25,915 nucleotides of DNA. Source: Clostridium sp. UBA4548. GTDB taxonomy: Bacteria > Bacillota > Clostridia > Clostridiales > Clostridiaceae. Below, piece by piece: positions 23,398 through 25,915 of this stretch (within the stretch, counting starts at the first letter, position 1; every line of letters begins with the position of its first letter). The position numbers and the translations under genes were made by a program. The notes below the pieces were generated by a model. That model made no database searches and had not been told where the DNA came from. It was given only the letters and a program-made list of their open reading frames with translations. The stretch spans positions 146,831 to 172,745 of the forward strand of contig NZ_DGLI01000014.1 in NCBI RefSeq assembly GCF_002387895.1. Direction: 5' to 3'.

Positions 23398-23415
23398 ATT
23401 AAGTTTTTATATTTA

Positions 23416-23451
23416 TTTTATTCTTACAATTCAGATAAGAATAAAATTTTT
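23416..23451 (+). terminator. Forward-strand hairpin terminator upstream of murD
   Basis: An 11-bp perfect stem TTTTATTCTTA (23416-23426) / TAAGAATAAAA (23436-23446) with a 9-base loop and TTTTT after. It would stop forward transcription arriving through the small-RNA region. Confidence 0.75.
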
Positions 23452-23497
23452 GAATAGAAAAAATGTAAATGTATACAATGGATATTCTGAATCTGTG

Positions 23498-23526
23498 TTT
23501 TATTAAAAGGCTAAAAGTGATATAAT
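23498..23526 (+). promoter_or_regulatory. Likely murD promoter
   Basis: TGaTATAAT (hexamer 23521-23526) is an extended -10. TTTTAT (23498-23503) is a weak -35 at 17 bases. Transcription would start near 23532, leaving a leader of about 250 bases. Confidence 0.5.
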
Positions 23527-23775
23527 TATTAATGGATTTAAAGCATTATTTTATGAAAGATAATATTTAAAGCAATGCCCAATTTTAAGGATACTTTATA
23601 ATGGAAATTTTCCGATTTTTTTCAGATAGGGTTCCTGATAGATATTAAAATTTTCATGAAAATTAACTCTTATTCTTAAGAAGTGGAATGAGATGATTTT
23701 ATCACAAGATTTTAGGAAAAAAGTGATTTTATATTACTATAAAATCAAATTAATACAATTTATATATTAATTATA
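23527..23775 (+). other. murD leader region with direct repeat and palindrome
   Basis: ATTTAAAGCA occurs twice, at 23536-23545 and 23565-23574 (29-base period). A perfect 16-base palindrome AATTTTCATGAAAATT lies at 23649-23664. No gene or known RNA class is seen. Confidence 0.5.
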
Positions 23776-23789
23776 GCTGGAGGCTTAAG

Positions 23790-25169
23790 ATGAGAAAGAA
23801 TTTTAATGAGTTTAAAGAGTTTATAAAAAATAAAAATGTAGCTGTAGTAGGTATAGGGGTAAGTAATATACCTTTAATAGAATTTCTTGTGAAATTAGAG
23901 GCTAAGGTTACAGCCTTTGATAAAAAAAATTCAAATGAATTAGAAGAAGTAGTAAATAAGTTTTCTCCAAAGGGTGTATGTTTTCAGTTAGGAGCAAGTT
24001 ACTTAAGTGGATTAAAAGGATTTGATGTAATATTTAAAACACCATCAATGAGAATAGATAGTGAAGCTTTAGTGGCTGCTAAGGAAGAAGGAACTTATAT
24101 TACGTCAGAAATGGAAGAGTTTGTGAGATATTGTCCTGCAAAGGTTTATGGAATAACAGGTAGTGATGGTAAGACTACTACTACCTCCTTAATTTATAAA
24201 CTTTTAAAAGAAGAAGGTTTTGATACTTGGGTAGGCGGGAATATTGGAACGCCATTATTTACAAAAATTGAAGAGATAAAAACTAGTGATAGAGTTGTTT
24301 TAGAATTATCAAGTTTTCAATTGATGACAATGACTGATTCACCAGATGTAGCATTAATAACAAATTTATCCCCAAACCACTTAGATATGCATAAAGGTAT
24401 GGAAGAATATGTAGAAGCAAAGAAAAATATATTCAAATATCAAAATAAAGAAAGTTTATTGGTTTTAAACAAAGATAACAATATTACCGCATCTATGATT
24501 GGGGAAAGCAAAGGTAGTTTATATACCTTTAGCATAAAAGAAACTATAAATCAAGGAGCATACTTTAAAGATAACAATTTATATGCAAAAGGAGTAAAGG
24601 TATGTAGTAAAAATGAAGTTAGGTTACAAGGAATGTATAATATAGAGAACCTTCTAGCGGCATTTGCTTGTACTTGCGATGAGGTTTCAATAGAAACTAT
24701 GAAAAAGGTAGCTATGACCTTTACAGGAGTAGAGCATAGAAATGAGTTTGTAAGAGAGTTAGATGGAGTAGAATACTATAATAATTCCATTGCATCAAGT
24801 CCTACTAGAACAGTAGCTAGTTTGTTGTCTTTTGAAAAACCAGTTATATTATTGGCAGGTGGATATGATAAAAATTTGCCATTTGAGCTCTTAGCATTTG
24901 AAGGACATGAAAAAATAAAGACTCTAATATTATTAGGAGCTACTAGAAATAAAATAAAGGCTGCTTTTGATTTGTTAAAGAGAGAAAAGGGGATAGAAGT
25001 TCCCATATATATAGTTGATTCGCTAGAAGAAGCCGTTAATAAAGCGAGAGAAGTATCCAAAGAAGGGGATATTGTAGCGCTAGCACCAGCGTGTGCAAGT
25101 TTCGATATGTTTCCTAACTTTGAGGTTAGAGGAAATAAATTTAAGGAGCTTGTAAATTCCTTAAAATAG
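23790..25169 (+). CDS. murD: UDP-N-acetylmuramoyl-L-alanine--D-glutamate ligase
   Basis: Cytoplasmic peptidoglycan precursor step: adds D-Glu to UDP-MurNAc-L-Ala with ATP. An N-terminal Rossmann-like domain (VAVVGIGVSNIPL, residues ~14-26) is followed by the central ATPase domain with P-loop GITGSDGKTTTT (about 126-137; GTNGKTT is usual, so the T-N are S-D here), LELSSFQL, the LSPNHLDMH region, and a C-terminal domain with GVEHRNEFV and NNSIASSPTRTVASL and the FDMFPNFEVRGNKFKELV end. The product is 459 residues, near the family norm. AGCTGGAGG lies before the ATG. It stands alone, away from a dcw cluster, as is usual in this genus. A terminator follows about 190 bases on. Confidence 0.95.
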   Translation: MRKNFNEFKEFIKNKNVAVVGIGVSNIPLIEFLVKLEAKVTAFDKKNSNELEEVVNKFSPKGVCFQLGASYLSGLKGFDVIFKTPSMRIDSEALVAAKEEGTYITSEMEEFVRYCPAKVYGITGSDGKTTTTSLIYKLLKEEGFDTWVGGNIGTPLFTKIEEIKTSDRVVLELSSFQLMTMTDSPDVALITNLSPNHLDMHKGMEEYVEAKKNIFKYQNKESLLVLNKDNNITASMIGESKGSLYTFSIKETINQGAYFKDNNLYAKGVKVCSKNEVRLQGMYNIENLLAAFACTCDEVSIETMKKVAMTFTGVEHRNEFVRELDGVEYYNNSIASSPTRTVASLLSFEKPVILLAGGYDKNLPFELLAFEGHEKIKTLILLGATRNKIKAAFDLLKREKGIEVPIYIVDSLEEAVNKAREVSKEGDIVALAPACASFDMFPNFEVRGNKFKELVNSLK

Positions 25170-25358
25170 CTCTTATAGATTTTTAAAAGGAGATAACTAA
25201 TTTAATTGTTTATATATTAGTACTTCCTATTATCTAGCTACAGGTGTAATAATAAGAAAGTAATCAATAAATACTAGAAAAGCATAAAATAAAAAATGTT
25301 AAAGTATTTTCAATTAGGATTAATAAGATAAAAGTTAAGGTAATGTAATAAAATATAA

Positions 25359-25403
25359 AATAAAAAGCAAGTTACAATATGTATAACTTGCTTTTTATTA
25401 TTT
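25359..25403 (+). terminator. Terminator downstream of murD
   Basis: A perfect 16-bp stem AATAAAAAGCAAGTTA (25359-25374) / TAACTTGCTTTTTATT (25384-25399) with a 9-base loop. It is symmetrical and may act in both directions. Confidence 0.9.
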
Positions 25404-25826
25404 ATGGACTTCTATGGCGAAACCTATTCTGTTTGTGTATAAGAGGTTTAAGAAAATAAGGTGAGAACAGATAAAATTAATTTTCATTTTCACTTAGACA
25501 AGTTGTTTCCTTGAATGATAGAAAAACCTCATAAGTATAATAAATCCTTGAATAGAAGGCAAGTAATTTGAAAAATGAAAGAAAATAAGGGAAACGTTAC
25601 CTAGAGTATCATTATGAGAAAAAGGAAGAAAGAAAGTGATTTTTTTAGAGATATTTACTTATGGTTGAATAATAGATATCAATGATGGGTATGTATATAT
25701 ATAATGTTATATAATACATCTTGTCGCTGAGTTAACCGCAAAGTTAACAAAAAGAGCGATGGTAAGAAATCTAAAACAACTACTTAATACATAGAAAATT
25801 ACTTAAAAGTTTTTCTAAAAAAAGTG
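25404..25826. other. Region upstream of an rRNA operon
   Basis: No protein gene seen. TATAAT at 25536-25541 and 25710-25715 could belong to further promoters, but their -35 partners are poor. TCGCT (25723-25727) and AGCGA enclose two GTTAAC copies (25731-25736 and 25743-25748), an inverted arrangement resembling sequence often found before clostridial rRNA operons. Confidence 0.5.
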
Positions 25827-25855
25827 TTGACAAGATGGGTTAGAGATGATAAAAT
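25827..25855 (+). promoter_or_regulatory. rRNA operon promoter
   Basis: Perfect TTGACA (25827-25832), 17 bases, TAAAAT (25850-25855) with TGa before the -10. The boxB-like hairpins and boxA that follow mark it as an rRNA promoter. Confidence 0.85.
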
Positions 25856-25861
25856 ATAAAA

Positions 25862-25915
25862 GTCGCCAGATGGTGACAATGCTACAGTGTAGCACAAAAT
25901 TGGTCTTTGAAAATT
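25862..25915 (+). promoter_or_regulatory. rRNA leader with antitermination elements (boxB-like hairpins and boxA)
   Basis: Two hairpins, GTCGCC-agat-GGTGAC (25862-25877) and TGCTAC-agt-GTAGCA (25880-25894), precede TGGTCTTTGAAAA (25901-25913), a good match to the Gram-positive boxA bound by NusB/S10. The 16S gene must begin beyond the right edge. Confidence 0.8.

Overview
The window is about 70% AT, has strong AGGAGG-type ribosome binding sites and T-run intrinsic terminators, and carries spoIIE, a glycine T-box leader, a sodium-pump decarboxylase operon and formate-tetrahydrofolate ligase. Together these point to an anaerobic, endospore-forming Firmicute of the Clostridium (cluster I) type. 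The species cannot be fixed from the sequence alone. Every protein gene is on the + strand.

Layout. Positions 1-634 are a tRNA cluster built from repeated Leu(UAA), fMet and Met genes. It ends in a terminator, about 400 bases before spoIIE. Next come spoIIE, tilS-hpt (overlapping) and ftsH, the order known from Bacillus and Clostridium. A PurR-like operator precedes a two-gene operon of an FlK-type hot-dog thioesterase and fhs. Then follows a biotin-dependent, Na+-translocating acyl-CoA decarboxylase operon (carboxyltransferase, OadG-like anchor, biotin carrier, and the membrane pump after an internal hairpin), and a pair of tiny unrecognised genes. After these come coaX, dusB, greA-lysS, a DUF1089/PA1994-type (glycolipid-binding) gene, tRNA-Asn, a T-box controlled glyS, and murD. 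The last 100 bases are the promoter and antitermination leader of an rRNA operon whose 16S gene lies beyond the right edge.

How the genes relate. Much of the region is translation and core housekeeping: tRNAs, TilS, DusB, LysS, GlyS, GreA and the rRNA leader. fhs feeds one-carbon units to purine synthesis, which fits the purine operator in front of it, and hpt covers purine salvage. The decarboxylase operon would convert decarboxylation energy into a sodium gradient.

The most interesting material is non-coding. (1) A candidate reverse-strand small RNA lies at about 23245-23353, with its own extended -10 promoter, an exact Spo0A-box match next to its -35, C-rich loops and a GAAA-loop terminator. 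(2) A perfect-consensus promoter is followed by a roughly 260-base structured leader with mutually exclusive hairpins in front of greA. (3) The T-box of glyS appears to have its terminator stem enclosing the antiterminator. (4) The likely spoIIE promoter has a 21-base spacer, as in Spo0A-activated promoters. All of these are read by eye and none has been tested by search or folding.
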